Shown here in pieces: positions 52,242-62,366 of a DNA stretch of 64,000 nucleotides. Origin of the DNA: Nanobdellota archaeon (GTDB lineage: Archaea > Nanobdellota > Nanobdellia > Parvarchaeales > Parvarchaeaceae). A program made the translations under genes and the position numbers. The stretch is taken from positions 1 through 64,000 of the forward strand of contig JAKBJF010000001.1 in the NCBI GenBank assembly GCA_021836125.1, in the 5' to 3' direction. Each line of letters starts with the position of its first letter. Within the stretch, counting starts at the first letter, position 1. The notes under the pieces are model-generated. The model was not told where the DNA came from. It saw only the letters and a program-made list of their open reading frames with translations, and did no database searches.

Positions 52242-52832
52242 ATGAAACTTTGGGAAAAGGCGCTTATAAAAATCTCCTATGAATGGCCAAGCATACGAAA
52301 TAAACTGATAAAATTCTTACTATTTGCGTCTGTACTCGGAATTTTTGATTCTACACACCCTACAAAATACATAAACTTCAATTTAGCCGCAAGGTTTCTT
52401 TCTTCGACATTGCCGAAATGGCTAAATTCTTACGTCCCATTATTCACGTCAAACACCTTATACCAGACAATACTCATATCAATCAGTTTTGGACTCACGT
52501 TCCTTGCTTTATATGACTCCAGATTCAGTTGGGCGAGAAGGTCCCTAGCGGCGATGATGCTGATACCCGGGGCGGTAGTGATGGATTATGTTTCTGCCGC
52601 TATAACCGCAGGGAGACTGTTTATCCTGCCGCTCCCTAAGATAGATTATACATGGAGGCTGGGAGTCTATCAAAATACGGCTTTCTCAGGAATGGTTACT
52701 GTGATAAACGCTCCTTCTAAGATCTTGCCTGGCGCTATAATGGGATACGACATAGCTATTTACTTTGCGGTGGCTTTTATAGCGGCAAACATGGCTATTA
52801 TGTTGTACAAAATAAAGAATACTTGTAAGTAG
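52242..52832 (+). CDS. Unknown polytopic membrane protein
   Basis: 196 residues, about four membrane helices (about 25-40, 72-92, 102-125, 170-190) and an amphipathic N-terminus. No family recognised. TATA-like box 28 bases before the ATG. Divergent from the class III gene at 51068. Confidence 0.75.
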   Translation: MKLWEKALIKISYEWPSIRNKLIKFLLFASVLGIFDSTHPTKYINFNLAARFLSSTLPKWLNSYVPLFTSNTLYQTILISISFGLTFLALYDSRFSWARRSLAAMMLIPGAVVMDYVSAAITAGRLFILPLPKIDYTWRLGVYQNTAFSGMVTVINAPSKILPGAIMGYDIAIYFAVAFIAANMAIMLYKIKNTCK

Positions 52833-52867
52833 TAAAATATAAATACTATAACTTATCATAAAAAGGG

Positions 52868-53563
52868 ATGGTATACGATTCAAAATCAACTTATGGTCTT
52901 AGCTGCGGCCTTTATGGCGGCGGAATCAGGAAGTTTAACTTGGGCGGACAATTGTCAGGATATAATCGAAAAAGGCCCTCTTATGGCAGTATGCACGGCT
53001 GTGTAGTGCCTGTGGTTTTCTGCTCAGATCCGAAAAAGGAGTATACTGAGAATGATAACAAACTGCGTGGCATAGAGATTCCTGCAGATTACAGGAACTC
53101 GCCTATATTCGGGGGCTTCGCTGCAGAAGCGAAATTTAACGCTGGTGAATCGACCGGGCTTGATAGAATAAACCGCTACTTGAAATTTGTCAATGACAAG
53201 ATACGACCGGAAGCGTTTTCAGAGGCAGATATATTCGCTGGATGCTCAGTTGATCTTGATACTATTATTTCGCGCGGAATTGGGGAATGCGCAGAAGGCT
53301 CAACGGTTCTAAAAACTCTTCTTGACGAGGACTTGTCATTGAAAAAGGAGGGTTGGAAATTCAGATTCGTGGCGGGCCGGCGTGGCATAAAGGAAAAGGA
53401 CAATCATGCGTGGATAAGCGCTAAAAGAGGGGTAGATTACCTTCTTACACTCGATGCGATCGGGGGCGAAATGTATCTGCACGTATTAAATGGCCGCCTT
53501 AAAGACAAGAAAAAGGCAGGGTATACAGAAGACGAGGGTTACTTGATTTTTAGGCAGAAATAA
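52868..53563 (+). CDS. Transglutaminase-like (Cys-His-Asp) protein
   Basis: 231 residues. Cys141 (GECAEGSTVLKTLL), His180 (NHAWI) and Asp196 (LDAIGG) form the order and spacing of transglutaminase-like cysteine proteins. No signal peptide. Role may be peptidase or cross-linking; unknown. TATA-like box about 28 bases upstream. Confidence 0.75.
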   Translation: MVYDSKSTYGLSCGLYGGGIRKFNLGGQLSGYNRKRPSYGSMHGCVVPVVFCSDPKKEYTENDNKLRGIEIPADYRNSPIFGGFAAEAKFNAGESTGLDRINRYLKFVNDKIRPEAFSEADIFAGCSVDLDTIISRGIGECAEGSTVLKTLLDEDLSLKKEGWKFRFVAGRRGIKEKDNHAWISAKRGVDYLLTLDAIGGEMYLHVLNGRLKDKKKAGYTEDEGYLIFRQK

Positions 53564-53586
53564 TTGCCAGGACCTTTAAGATATTT

Positions 53587-54651
53587 TTAAGTCGTTCTTT
53601 GACTCGGTATTTTTCGCTGTCTTTGGAAGTTTTCCCAGTAACTTTCCATGCTCTTATCGTAGTTTACGATGTTTTTTAGATAACTCTGTTTTTCCTTGTA
53701 TAAGTGTCGCGAAGAAAAGAGTCCAACTCCTATTATTGGCAATAAAAACAGTTCTGCGCCGGTCATGTTGACGCCACCAAATTGGGTCGAAGAATTCAGC
53801 ATTGACAAGAAAAGATAAAAGAGATTGTAGTTTATGTTCGGCCCTCCGAACCAGGCCTCGTTTGCCAGGGGCAGTAAGCCTACTTCTTCAAGTGCCCCTA
53901 TCGCAGCGAAGCCCCCTATGATAGTTCCTATTGCTTCGGAAACATAACTCATGCTTTTAGACAAGCTGGAAAGGAGGGGTCTAAATATGCTTTTCTTAGA
54001 GTCTAGGCGTTTATTTGCTATTACGGTGCTGCCATCTTCACTTCCATAGCCAAAGTGGGGACCAGTAACACCGTACACAACGAATTTTTTGCGCGGGGGC
54101 GTTGCTGTAGCAAGATAGTCGAGCTCGTCTACATTCTTAAGTCTTAGTGATTTCGCTAATTTTGAATTATTAAAAAAGCAACTGATAGCCAACCCCCCTA
54201 TCTGCGATGAGGAAATTGGCATATACAAGCTAAATTTTTTGTCGTTATCATAAACCCTATCGATGGCGATCTTTGTGCTGTTAAGTCTGCTTAGCACGCC
54301 TTCTATATCAGTTACTATATTTTCTGCGAATTTACTGATACTGCGCGCATCCGCATGGGAATAAAATTCCTTGTCAATATATGAGTCTAAGTACTGGTAA
54401 AATACGCTGGACGCCTTACTTGACCCGAACTTTACATTTGTATTTTCCTCAAAATAGGCCGCTGTCGCCAGTATAGCACTTGTTATGTCCTCCTTTGCTG
54501 CACGGTAAAACTCTTGATATGACAGCCTGTCTGGACTAAGGTAATTATACGCTGTTTTAAAGGGCAAAGCGACTTTCTTCTCAAACTTAAGAAGCTCGTC
54601 TAATGCAACGTTCTTAATATCTTTGTTAAACATACTCCAATTAGAATGCAA
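53587..54651 (-). CDS. Unknown protein with C-terminal membrane helices
   Basis: 354 residues. ALDELL at 16-21 (recurrent motif). A soluble region of about 230 residues, then two membrane segments at about 240-260 and 298-318, with a charged end. The size, motif and two C-terminal helices resemble the beta-helix proteins of the MoxR operon, but the middle lacks the G-D strands. It converges with the transglutaminase-like gene. Confidence 0.7.
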   Translation of the reverse strand: MHSNWSMFNKDIKNVALDELLKFEKKVALPFKTAYNYLSPDRLSYQEFYRAAKEDITSAILATAAYFEENTNVKFGSSKASSVFYQYLDSYIDKEFYSHADARSISKFAENIVTDIEGVLSRLNSTKIAIDRVYDNDKKFSLYMPISSSQIGGLAISCFFNNSKLAKSLRLKNVDELDYLATATPPRKKFVVYGVTGPHFGYGSEDGSTVIANKRLDSKKSIFRPLLSSLSKSMSYVSEAIGTIIGGFAAIGALEEVGLLPLANEAWFGGPNINYNLFYLFLSMLNSSTQFGGVNMTGAELFLLPIIGVGLFSSRHLYKEKQSYLKNIVNYDKSMESYWENFQRQRKIPSQRTT

Positions 54652-54751
54652 CGTCTATAAAAAGGTTCCAATATAAATCGGTGCTCTGCAAAAATTTACG
54701 TCTTAAAATGAACTAAACATTTAAATAGTCGGAACAGTCTATATCCTACCT

Positions 54752-55291
54752 ATGAAATTACAGGATACTCTAGACGCTCTGGTCGGTAAACCGTTTAAAG
54801 AAGAATTCTGGGGCAAGGATACGCTAAGCGGTAAGCTGTTCCGATACAATATGCCGATCGGCGAAAGGTATACTACGCCCAGCAAGCAGGGCTATGCATC
54901 GATAAAAGAATACTCTGATGTATTCCCTGAAGGCGCAAGTGTTGACGACGGGATAAGGTATATTATTGACCCTGGCAAGTTAATCGAACAAGTCTGCAAC
55001 AACTCAAGTAAACTTGTTAATTTGGAATACCACTTTGATACTCATAAGGACGATAAATATTTACTGGAGACTAAAGTCGGGGAATTCGAAAGATATGATG
55101 CCAGTACGGGGGTTTTACACCATGTTAGCAGATACGCTAAGCTTTCCTTTTGGGCTAGTCACGACCATATTTTACCAATTAAACTGGAAATAAAGGAAAA
55201 CATATCCGGTACTGCGAGTACACCGTGCTCTGAAAAACAAATGTTCGAAATTTTATTCATGTCAAACCCCAACGACGCTGGATCTGTCTAA
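54752..55291 (+). CDS. Unknown 179-residue protein
   Basis: Not recognised. KLQDTLDALVG at the start is a loose match to the recurrent motif. Beta-rich, with a Tyr-rich middle. TATA-like box (CATTTAAATAG) 29 bases before the ATG. Confidence 0.7.
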   Translation: MKLQDTLDALVGKPFKEEFWGKDTLSGKLFRYNMPIGERYTTPSKQGYASIKEYSDVFPEGASVDDGIRYIIDPGKLIEQVCNNSSKLVNLEYHFDTHKDDKYLLETKVGEFERYDASTGVLHHVSRYAKLSFWASHDHILPIKLEIKENISGTASTPCSEKQMFEILFMSNPNDAGSV

Positions 55292-55458
55292 ATCTGTAGG
55301 CTGTAGATTATTGAACGATTCTATCACACGCTAACGCTCATTGTTTGTAGGCTTAAAAGCTAATCTGAATGATTAAAAAAATATTATCTCCGCCAATTAT
55401 TGTGTGCAATAAGTTTATATACCTCTGTTTATCATTAGAAAGAATAAAGAGAATCTGT

Positions 55459-55463
55459 GGAGG
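55459..55463 (+). promoter_or_regulatory. Shine-Dalgarno site of the 213-residue gene
   Basis: GGAGG 6 bases before the ATG at 55470, with a TATA-like box (AGTTTATATACC) near 55416, so this message has a leader of about 28 bases and a strong ribosome site. Confidence 0.6.
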
Positions 55464-55469
55464 ACAAAT

Positions 55470-56111
55470 ATGGTTAAAATAGACACTAGCGGAACGATTC
55501 AAACCCAGAAGAAACCGAAAAACATCTCTTTGGGAGAGCTGCTGAGCACGCTGCCTTCATCAGAAGAGCTAAGAAGTCAGCTTAACACGCAGCTAGAAGC
55601 AAACGAAGCTTCTCAAATATCAACAGCGGTGGTATCAGCCATAAAAAATTGCGCATCGACGATAGAATGGAACAGACGACATGTCGATTATACCGGCCCT
55701 AATTTCGTTAGATTGGGTGACGGACGGTTAGGAGACCTACTAAAAGCTGATTCTGAAAGCGCTTTACAGGAAACGCTGGATATCCTGCGTAAAGACAATC
55801 GTTCAGACTGGAGCAACGCAGATTTGGTGGAATCAACGGCATTTAGTAAAATTTTTACAGAACGCTTGGAATATACGATGCGCTTTAGAACGTGTGGGGA
55901 CGGGATGTTCAATTTGTACGGAGAAAAGTGTCTCAAAGACCATCTGGTAGAGGAAGTTGTAGATTATCTTGTTAAAGGATTATACGGCGATAAGTACGGT
56001 AAGATAAATTATTCCGGCCCGGGTGTCATAAAGGATGCGATAAAAAGCAATCATAGTAAGTTTGAAAAGCAAAACGACGGGCGTGCGAGATCGTGCTGGG
56101 GCGACAAATAA
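55470..56111 (+). CDS. Unknown 213-residue protein
   Basis: Not recognised. SLGELL at 20-25 (loose motif). Helical with three Cys; CGDGMF lies mid-protein and RSCWGDK at the end. It is followed after 21 bases by the next gene, so probably cotranscribed. Confidence 0.7.
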   Translation: MVKIDTSGTIQTQKKPKNISLGELLSTLPSSEELRSQLNTQLEANEASQISTAVVSAIKNCASTIEWNRRHVDYTGPNFVRLGDGRLGDLLKADSESALQETLDILRKDNRSDWSNADLVESTAFSKIFTERLEYTMRFRTCGDGMFNLYGEKCLKDHLVEEVVDYLVKGLYGDKYGKINYSGPGVIKDAIKSNHSKFEKQNDGRARSCWGDK

Positions 56112-56132
56112 ATTTTCCGAAAGTGGTCTAAA

Positions 56133-56801
56133 ATGGTAGAAAATCTGGATGAATTACTCAAGAAAAATGCAGTAACCAAATCCTATATAGATACAGAAAG
56201 AAGAGAACAAGAAGCAAAAATCGAAGGCAATCGCATATCTGAGTTCCTTGCTTCAAAGAGAAGAGAGGAAGAAACCAGAAAGGAAAACGCTTACAGAAAG
56301 ATGCAAAGATACGCAAGCGCAATTTTTTACGGCATAGTATCAAAAGGATATATAGCGGCGGAATCTTGGTCTTCGCGCGGCAATAAATACGACATGCTCT
56401 TGTCAGATGGACGCGGCATTATACATGACTTTACAACGCTGGAAAATCCGTTCCACAAATATTATGAAGTGAGCGCGCATATAATCAATCCCTCTTTCAG
56501 GAAAAAACTGTTCGGAATGGAAGAAGAAGGGTCTGTGGAAATAGGTAAGATAATCATGTACTTTAGCCCGGAAGGCGAGCTAGAAAAAGGTTCTAAGATC
56601 TCAATATATGGGGAAGACAATGTAAAGCCAATACTCGAAATAGAAGGAGAAATACTTTCCAGACTCGACGAAAAACCAAATTTTGATAAAGATGTCTCAA
56701 AAAAAGAAGCTACACAGGTAAGAAGCGAATATCTTTATCGCAGAGAAACGTCTGCACTGAAGAATCTAATAAAAATACGCCCTGAAATACTCCACAAATA
56801 G
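56133..56801 (+). CDS. Unknown 222-residue protein with coiled-coil start
   Basis: NLDELL at 4-9. Residues about 20-55 are a charged helix (many Arg/Glu) likely to form a coiled coil. The rest is alpha/beta. Function unknown. Operon with 55470. Confidence 0.7.
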   Translation: MVENLDELLKKNAVTKSYIDTERREQEAKIEGNRISEFLASKRREEETRKENAYRKMQRYASAIFYGIVSKGYIAAESWSSRGNKYDMLLSDGRGIIHDFTTLENPFHKYYEVSAHIINPSFRKKLFGMEEEGSVEIGKIIMYFSPEGELEKGSKISIYGEDNVKPILEIEGEILSRLDEKPNFDKDVSKKEATQVRSEYLYRRETSALKNLIKIRPEILHK

Positions 56802-56882
56802 ATTCTATAAAAATTACAACTACTTAGTAATGGTAAAAGTATTAATAGTTATTCATGTCTTATAAATTTAGAAGGAAAAATT

Positions 56883-57266
56883 ATGAAAGCAAAGGTAATC
56901 CGCGAGAACAAATCAATAAAGCGTGCGCACAATACAAGATCGCTTTTGGAAGCTTTGGGCATACACTTGACCGGAAATGAATTTCTGGGACTTATAAAAA
57001 ATTGCGAAAGCGTTGAACAAACGTATGATCTTACGCCTGCAAGTGCAATGATAACTTACTCCAATAAGGAACCTTTGATACGTGGGAAAATTACATACAA
57101 CGTGGACGATTCGCATGCAAATATGAAGCGCCGAGTGTGTAATTGCCTGTCGGAAAAGCAGCCATATTTTACAGACACAGACGTAAAGACAGGGCACTTG
57201 TCTAAATTTCCGTGCAACTCTGAAATTTACTTCAAAGACGGGAACTACCACATCGCATACTTTTAA
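56883..57266 (+). CDS. Unknown 127-residue protein
   Basis: Not recognised. SLLEAL at 20-25 (loose). Pattern alpha/beta with a late CNCL pair. GAAGGA upstream may serve as a weak ribosome site. Confidence 0.65.
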   Translation: MKAKVIRENKSIKRAHNTRSLLEALGIHLTGNEFLGLIKNCESVEQTYDLTPASAMITYSNKEPLIRGKITYNVDDSHANMKRRVCNCLSEKQPYFTDTDVKTGHLSKFPCNSEIYFKDGNYHIAYF

Positions 57267-57356
57267 TGTTAAGATGGGATTGAGAAGTCAAAGAAATCTT
57301 ACTATATATCGCTGTAGCATGCATCAAAAACCAATGAAACTCGGACATATAAAATT

Positions 57357-58106
57357 ATGACGATAAAACGAATAGGTCTGATAGAAATGGGCACTGGTTT
57401 TTCCGGCAAGGACATTAGAGGCGATGTGCGTTCGGTTCTTGACGCGATAAAGGTCGGCAAGAAGGCTAAATTAGACGCTATAATAGGGCCGGAATTCTCG
57501 CTCGTCGACAAAAATCGAATTGTGGAAAAACCCGCCTGGAGATATTACTACACCGACGAAGAGCATAATCGTCTTATCAGCCTGCTTGAGTCGCAGTCCA
57601 AAGACAGCAAAATGTTGGTCATACCCGGTACAATGGTTTATATGGACGGAGATGGAAACGCAAGAAACCTTCTACCAGTGATATCAGATGGAGCTCTGCT
57701 GCATTCCTACCATAAAAGGTTGAACGGAGGAACCACATCCTTTTTTTATGATTCGATTGTTGGAAGAACAAATCCGCCTTTTGCTGCGGGCCGGGAAAGT
57801 AACGTGTTCGAATATCGGGGGGAAAGGATAGGGCTTGAAGTATGTGCTGATACCGGCCGCTTAAGCTATAATAACGTAAAGGATCTGGATCTCCAGATAC
57901 TTTCTTCGTGTGGCATACAATTCACGAATCACGTCATTAAAGAAGGAGGCATATTTGTGTTGACCGACGGTTACTCTAAAAGGGCCAGTTTAAGCGTTTT
58001 GTCTGCAGGTAAAATGGATTTGAAGAATCCCTTATATAAAAATACTCTTAGATATGGATTGAGCGTGGATCCGATTTATCTGTCTATTTACAATATACAA
58101 CCGTGA
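57357..58106 (+). CDS. Nitrilase-superfamily (carbon-nitrogen hydrolase) protein
   Basis: 249 residues. The Glu-Lys-Cys triad is in order: Glu46 (GPEFSL), Lys120 (YHKRL) and Cys163 (LEVCADTG). These enzymes cleave amide or nitrile C-N bonds. The spacing matches the family. Substrate unknown. Monocistronic by its neighbours. Confidence 0.82.
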   Translation: MTIKRIGLIEMGTGFSGKDIRGDVRSVLDAIKVGKKAKLDAIIGPEFSLVDKNRIVEKPAWRYYYTDEEHNRLISLLESQSKDSKMLVIPGTMVYMDGDGNARNLLPVISDGALLHSYHKRLNGGTTSFFYDSIVGRTNPPFAAGRESNVFEYRGERIGLEVCADTGRLSYNNVKDLDLQILSSCGIQFTNHVIKEGGIFVLTDGYSKRASLSVLSAGKMDLKNPLYKNTLRYGLSVDPIYLSIYNIQP

Positions 58107-58208
58107 TCCTCTGTTTTTCTTGAATTAAATTATATAATATGATGAGTACATTTTTATATTTAGAACCGACGTTAAAACCATAATTAAAAAATGTAAATAA
58201 CCAAGCGT

Positions 58209-58652
58209 ATGAAAATAAGACCATTAAGAGAGGACGACATTCTCCATGCATCGAAGATAACTGGGGAAAATTACTCTTTGAGATACGCGAAGAATTCTAT
58301 TAGGGAAATGCGCGCGTCTTTTGATAACCCTGTGATAGCGCCAAAATATGTCGTTGCAGAAGACAAGGGAAAAATTGTGGGTTATGGCGGATACATCCAG
58401 TCTTGGATGGACTATCATGTGTATAACTTATTTTGGATAAACGTGTCTCCAAATCGACAAAGAGAAGGGATTGGAACAAAGATAGTCAAAAGACTGATTT
58501 CGGAGATAAAAAGACAGAGGGGCATGGACAAAAAGGCGTTGATGATATTGCTTACGACGAGCAAACCTAAGTTCTACTCCAAGTGCTTTGGTTTCAAAGT
58601 TTTGACGAAATTTAAACATGACAGAAATTATTTGATGTGTCTTAAGTTTTAA
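58209..58652 (+). CDS. GNAT-family N-acetyltransferase
   Basis: 147 residues. RQREGIGTKIV (R-x-x-G-x-G acetyl-CoA loop) and FYSKCFGF near the end (typical GNAT motif B). The N-terminus MKIRPLREDD is family-like. Substrate unknown. Confidence 0.88.
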   Translation: MKIRPLREDDILHASKITGENYSLRYAKNSIREMRASFDNPVIAPKYVVAEDKGKIVGYGGYIQSWMDYHVYNLFWINVSPNRQREGIGTKIVKRLISEIKRQRGMDKKALMILLTTSKPKFYSKCFGFKVLTKFKHDRNYLMCLKF

Positions 58653-58777
58653 TAATAAAGCTGCAGATGAGTTTAGTTCAAAGTGAATATTAAGTGCAGA
58701 CCAGAATTCGCACAAACGCTTTAAGTTTTCATTACACTTTATTACGTACAATAAAAAGAATTTTCTTTGATATATTT

Positions 58778-61700
58778 TTAGCCATATCCGCTGACAGGAA
58801 TGACACCATTACCATTGCAGGCGGCTGCTGTTGCGCCATTTGTTGGAAGGTAGTTCGGTATGTTGTCGGATATCGTAGTCAAAAGAGAAGTTCCAGAGTA
58901 TACTTGTATAGTCGTGATGTTATAATAGTTTCCGACATTATGTTCAAAAAACATATATAAGTATCCTGTACTTGGGTCGACAGCAGATGCTGAAAGATGT
59001 ATATGCGCTATGCCCGTCGTTTGTGTGATATTCGCTATTGAAGTCAATCCATTGAATACTTCCATTGTAGTATTAAAAATATATGAAGTAGTATTCATCC
59101 AATTCTTATAAACGTAGGTGTAGTTGTTTACAGGATCGAATTCAACATCGTATATTAAATGGTAATATCCATTAACGCCGGGTATGGAGGCGTTATAAAG
59201 CGTAGTAGTATTATCCATTATCTGAAGATTTGCCATCGCGTTTCTTTCTAGCACGGAATACACGTAATTATAATGCGGGTTATATGTTATACATTTGGCG
59301 TCGACGGCTGAGAATTCGTGTGTGATAGTCGTGCCGGATATCATTTCGATGCCAGATCCGCTCTCTACATATATATCCGAATTATTTGAATCAAATGCCA
59401 TGTCATAAGTGAATGGATGTTTTACCGTTGTATCATACACATAACCAACGAGGTTGAGCCCGTTTACTACAGCGATTGTGTCATTTACAACCGCGCTGTA
59501 ATTTACCGTATCTGCAGGATTATCGCAATTTATGCCGTTGCCACTTACATAAAGGCACCCGCCGCTTGCAAAGTAAACGTCGCCATTATTGGGATTGTAT
59601 ATCGCATCCTGGAATGTCAAGCCCGTTTGTATGCTTCCTACTAACCTAGTGTTGTTTATTATGTATATCGTACCATAGTTATACGAAGATGCGTATACTA
59701 GATGATTACTGGAATCATAAACTATGGAAAGAAAATCACTAGAGTTGCCTGAACCACCTTGAGCAAGTTTTATATTAGCTATGTCGGTAGATCCTTTTAT
59801 TACAGCGATATAGTCGGCACCGGTACCATTCGTATATCCTGAGTACATATCTCCATTATTTGAATCAAATACTGCATGGCCTATATTGTCTACTCCGGCC
59901 TGCACTTCCGAAAAGCCTTTAAGATCACTTATACTTATATTTGCAACTATCTGTGTCCCATTTAGTATCTGTCCCGCAACAGGAGATGTTTTGGCGTTAA
60001 AGAAATAAAGAAGATAATTACACGATGTTGAAGCTGAATAAGATATTAACTGCGATTTTCCTGCAGCTAAAGCGCCGGAGGACGGAGACGGAGAATAAAT
60101 CGTTGTCCCTAAGACTCCTGCACAGCCCGAATTATAAGATTGATTCAACTGCTGCTCTGCAGTATAAGAATAGGTGCTATTTATAACATTGAATGTAATA
60201 GAGGTCCCAAAAGCAGAATCATATGTGCCCCCGTAATATACTGTCCAGCCCTCTGCAGACAATATATTTGCAGGTATACCGGCCTCTGTGAATGTAGTTA
60301 AGCACCTGGTTGCGCCTGCAAACGACAAGTGTATCGTCGAACCGGCCGCGAGGGTTCCTGAAGATTTATTTACAGTGTAAGTAGTGGTACACAAACCCGT
60401 TGAATTCACGTGGTTATAGACTTTGAAAGCATAGTTCGCCGAAGAAGTGTTAAAAGTTATCTGCGGTGTTGTGGAGCTATTCAAAATACCGGTGCCAGGG
60501 CCATAAGTCGCGTTCCAGTTATATCCAGAAGGCAGTCCGATCTCTGTGAATGTTGTCGTAACTGTAGCACTGCAGGAGGTAGCATGTGAAAATGACACGC
60601 TCTCGGGAGTCCCAGCACTCAAACTGCCTGCTGATGGCGATGCGGTATAATTTGTCCTGCAGCCTGCAGTCCAATTACTTTCATTATAGACAGAAAAGCT
60701 GTGCGCCCCCGAATTCGACAGGAAAGATATTGTCGTGCTGACAGAAGAGTTTCGTGTTCCATCATATGAGGCTGACCAGTTATAATTCGACGGCAAGCCT
60801 GATTCCGTAAAGATTGTATTGGTGCATGTAGAAGAAGCCAAGGAAAACGCTACTGGTTTAGTAGAACCTGCATTAAATGTGCCGGAAGAGGGCGTCGGAG
60901 AATAAATCGAATAGCAGCCTGCTGAAGTGATGTTTTTAGATGGGATAGAATAATAAAAGTTTCCGCTCGCCGTGGAGAAAGCGATCGAAGATGAGACGCT
61001 TGAATTCAAAGACCCCGCATAGACGACGCTCCACAAAGCACCTTTAGGTAAGCCGCTTTCAGAAAACGTGGTAATTACACAGGAACCAGTAGTTTCAGAA
61101 AAGCCTACATTTATCGAAGAACCTGCATTCAATGTACCGCTTGATACGTTTGCGGCATAAATAAAACAGCCGGATGTGCTGTCGTTCATTATACTGAAAC
61201 TGTGCGGGCCCGAACTTGTGTTGAACACTATTGTAGTTAGGTTCGAGCTGTTAATTAAACTGTCATAGACCACAGTCCAGTACAATCCCGATGCAATACC
61301 AGATTCTGTGAATGTGGATAAAGCCGTTCCGGAAAGTCCAGAACCAGCAAACAGCGGCCCCGTCTGCTTTCCTAATCTTATTGTTCCTGTCGAAGTAAGA
61401 TTCTCAAGACTGTTTATGACTGTGTAATGGATGTTGCCCACTACTGACACTGTGCTTTCTGAAAATGTGCCCTTTACATAGCAACCAGTGTATTGCCCTT
61501 GCAAGAGGACTATATTAGTGCAATTAGTGACCGTGAACAACTGGCTACCATCCAGCAGGGTTACGTTGTTTATTCTTATCGTTTGTCCATACTGGTCGGT
61601 TATGGTTACCTTAAAGAAGCTACTGTTAACCGCCGCACTTGTTACCGGAACGTCGGAGAATCCCGTTATCAGCGGGGCGCTTGTCACATTTGAGGAGGGA

Positions 61701-61816
61701 TTGAATATCCCAAAGGAGTATAGTACGGCGGCGACTATGACGATGATGAGTATCGCCCAACCATAGGTCATCATGTACTCTAAAGCCGACTGTGCTCGTT
61801 TGTCGCCCGATCTCAT
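58778..61816 (-). CDS. Class III secreted Ig-repeat plus beta-propeller surface protein
   Basis: 1012 residues. Class III signal: A8|Q9SALE13YMMTYGW then a hydrophobic helix. About six Ig-like repeats follow, each with F[ST]E[SI]G[LI]P and a WS[VA]xY or W[NT][AV][TY]Y strand and a YSPSPSSG-type end. The C-terminal third (about residues 625-1000) has YVTN/NHL-like blades (YDSSNHLVYAS, DSNNSDIYVES). Same domain set as 15881-19882 but with a pilin-type anchor instead of a membrane helix. Likely an adhesive filament or surface protein. Confidence 0.85.
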   Translation of the reverse strand: MRSGDKRAQSALEYMMTYGWAILIIVIVAAVLYSFGIFNPSSNVTSAPLITGFSDVPVTSAAVNSSFFKVTITDQYGQTIRINNVTLLDGSQLFTVTNCTNIVLLQGQYTGCYVKGTFSESTVSVVGNIHYTVINSLENLTSTGTIRLGKQTGPLFAGSGLSGTALSTFTESGIASGLYWTVVYDSLINSSNLTTIVFNTSSGPHSFSIMNDSTSGCFIYAANVSSGTLNAGSSINVGFSETTGSCVITTFSESGLPKGALWSVVYAGSLNSSVSSSIAFSTASGNFYYSIPSKNITSAGCYSIYSPTPSSGTFNAGSTKPVAFSLASSTCTNTIFTESGLPSNYNWSASYDGTRNSSVSTTISFLSNSGAHSFSVYNESNWTAGCRTNYTASPSAGSLSAGTPESVSFSHATSCSATVTTTFTEIGLPSGYNWNATYGPGTGILNSSTTPQITFNTSSANYAFKVYNHVNSTGLCTTTYTVNKSSGTLAAGSTIHLSFAGATRCLTTFTEAGIPANILSAEGWTVYYGGTYDSAFGTSITFNVINSTYSYTAEQQLNQSYNSGCAGVLGTTIYSPSPSSGALAAGKSQLISYSASTSCNYLLYFFNAKTSPVAGQILNGTQIVANISISDLKGFSEVQAGVDNIGHAVFDSNNGDMYSGYTNGTGADYIAVIKGSTDIANIKLAQGGSGNSSDFLSIVYDSSNHLVYASSYNYGTIYIINNTRLVGSIQTGLTFQDAIYNPNNGDVYFASGGCLYVSGNGINCDNPADTVNYSAVVNDTIAVVNGLNLVGYVYDTTVKHPFTYDMAFDSNNSDIYVESGSGIEMISGTTITHEFSAVDAKCITYNPHYNYVYSVLERNAMANLQIMDNTTTLYNASIPGVNGYYHLIYDVEFDPVNNYTYVYKNWMNTTSYIFNTTMEVFNGLTSIANITQTTGIAHIHLSASAVDPSTGYLYMFFEHNVGNYYNITTIQVYSGTSLLTTISDNIPNYLPTNGATAAACNGNGVIPVSGYG
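61746..61780 (-). repeat. 35-base identity with class III gene at 52093-52127, copy 2
   Basis: Second copy of the identical 35-base coding stretch around the EYMMTYGW signal. Confidence 0.85.
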
Positions 61817-61908
61817 AATGCTGCAGCACAGAACTATGATAATATCTATATATATTAAGGTTCGAAACCTTAGCTAAGCTAGAAAATTTATCGTGAATTG
61901 TCTTTAAA

Positions 61909-62277
61909 TTATACGAAAGAATCATCGATTGTCCATGCGGGTGCGCTTATCACGTAAAATTCTAGTTTAGTGCGCTTGTCCCTGTTAAATATCTGGTGCA
62001 CTTTTCCAGGCATTATAAGATAGGAATCTCCTTTCTTGACTTCTATGCTCTCTCCGTCCACTACCATTATGCCTTTGCCCCTCGTTATCAGATAGCTCTC
62101 CTCAGATACTTTATGGTAGTGCGCTGCGGACGATTTTTTCGGCGGCAGGCGAACATAAGCAACACTTTGCTTTGAGGTGCCACCAAGTTCAACGTTTCTT
62201 CCGAATATCTCATATATCACTTCGCCAAGCGGGTTCACGATGGGATTCGTTATGTCTTCCAGCCTTTTGCCTTTCAT
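61909..62277 (-). CDS. Cupin-domain protein
   Basis: 122 residues. Cupin motif 1 AAHYHKVSEESYLITRGKG (His, His, Glu) and motif 2 GDSYLIMPGKVHQI (His). Resembles the cupin half of type II phosphomannose isomerase (GMP-ManP) but lacks the nucleotidyl part. Binds a metal; role unknown. Confidence 0.85.
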   Translation of the reverse strand: MKGKRLEDITNPIVNPLGEVIYEIFGRNVELGGTSKQSVAYVRLPPKKSSAAHYHKVSEESYLITRGKGIMVVDGESIEVKKGDSYLIMPGKVHQIFNRDKRTKLEFYVISAPAWTIDDSFV

Positions 62278-62366
62278 GTTCAGCTATCACTTTTTTGTTA
62301 TTAATAGATTCTAGTAAATTGCAAGTAATTGATTAAAGCGAGTGCTGTGGTTTTCATCGGTAGATG

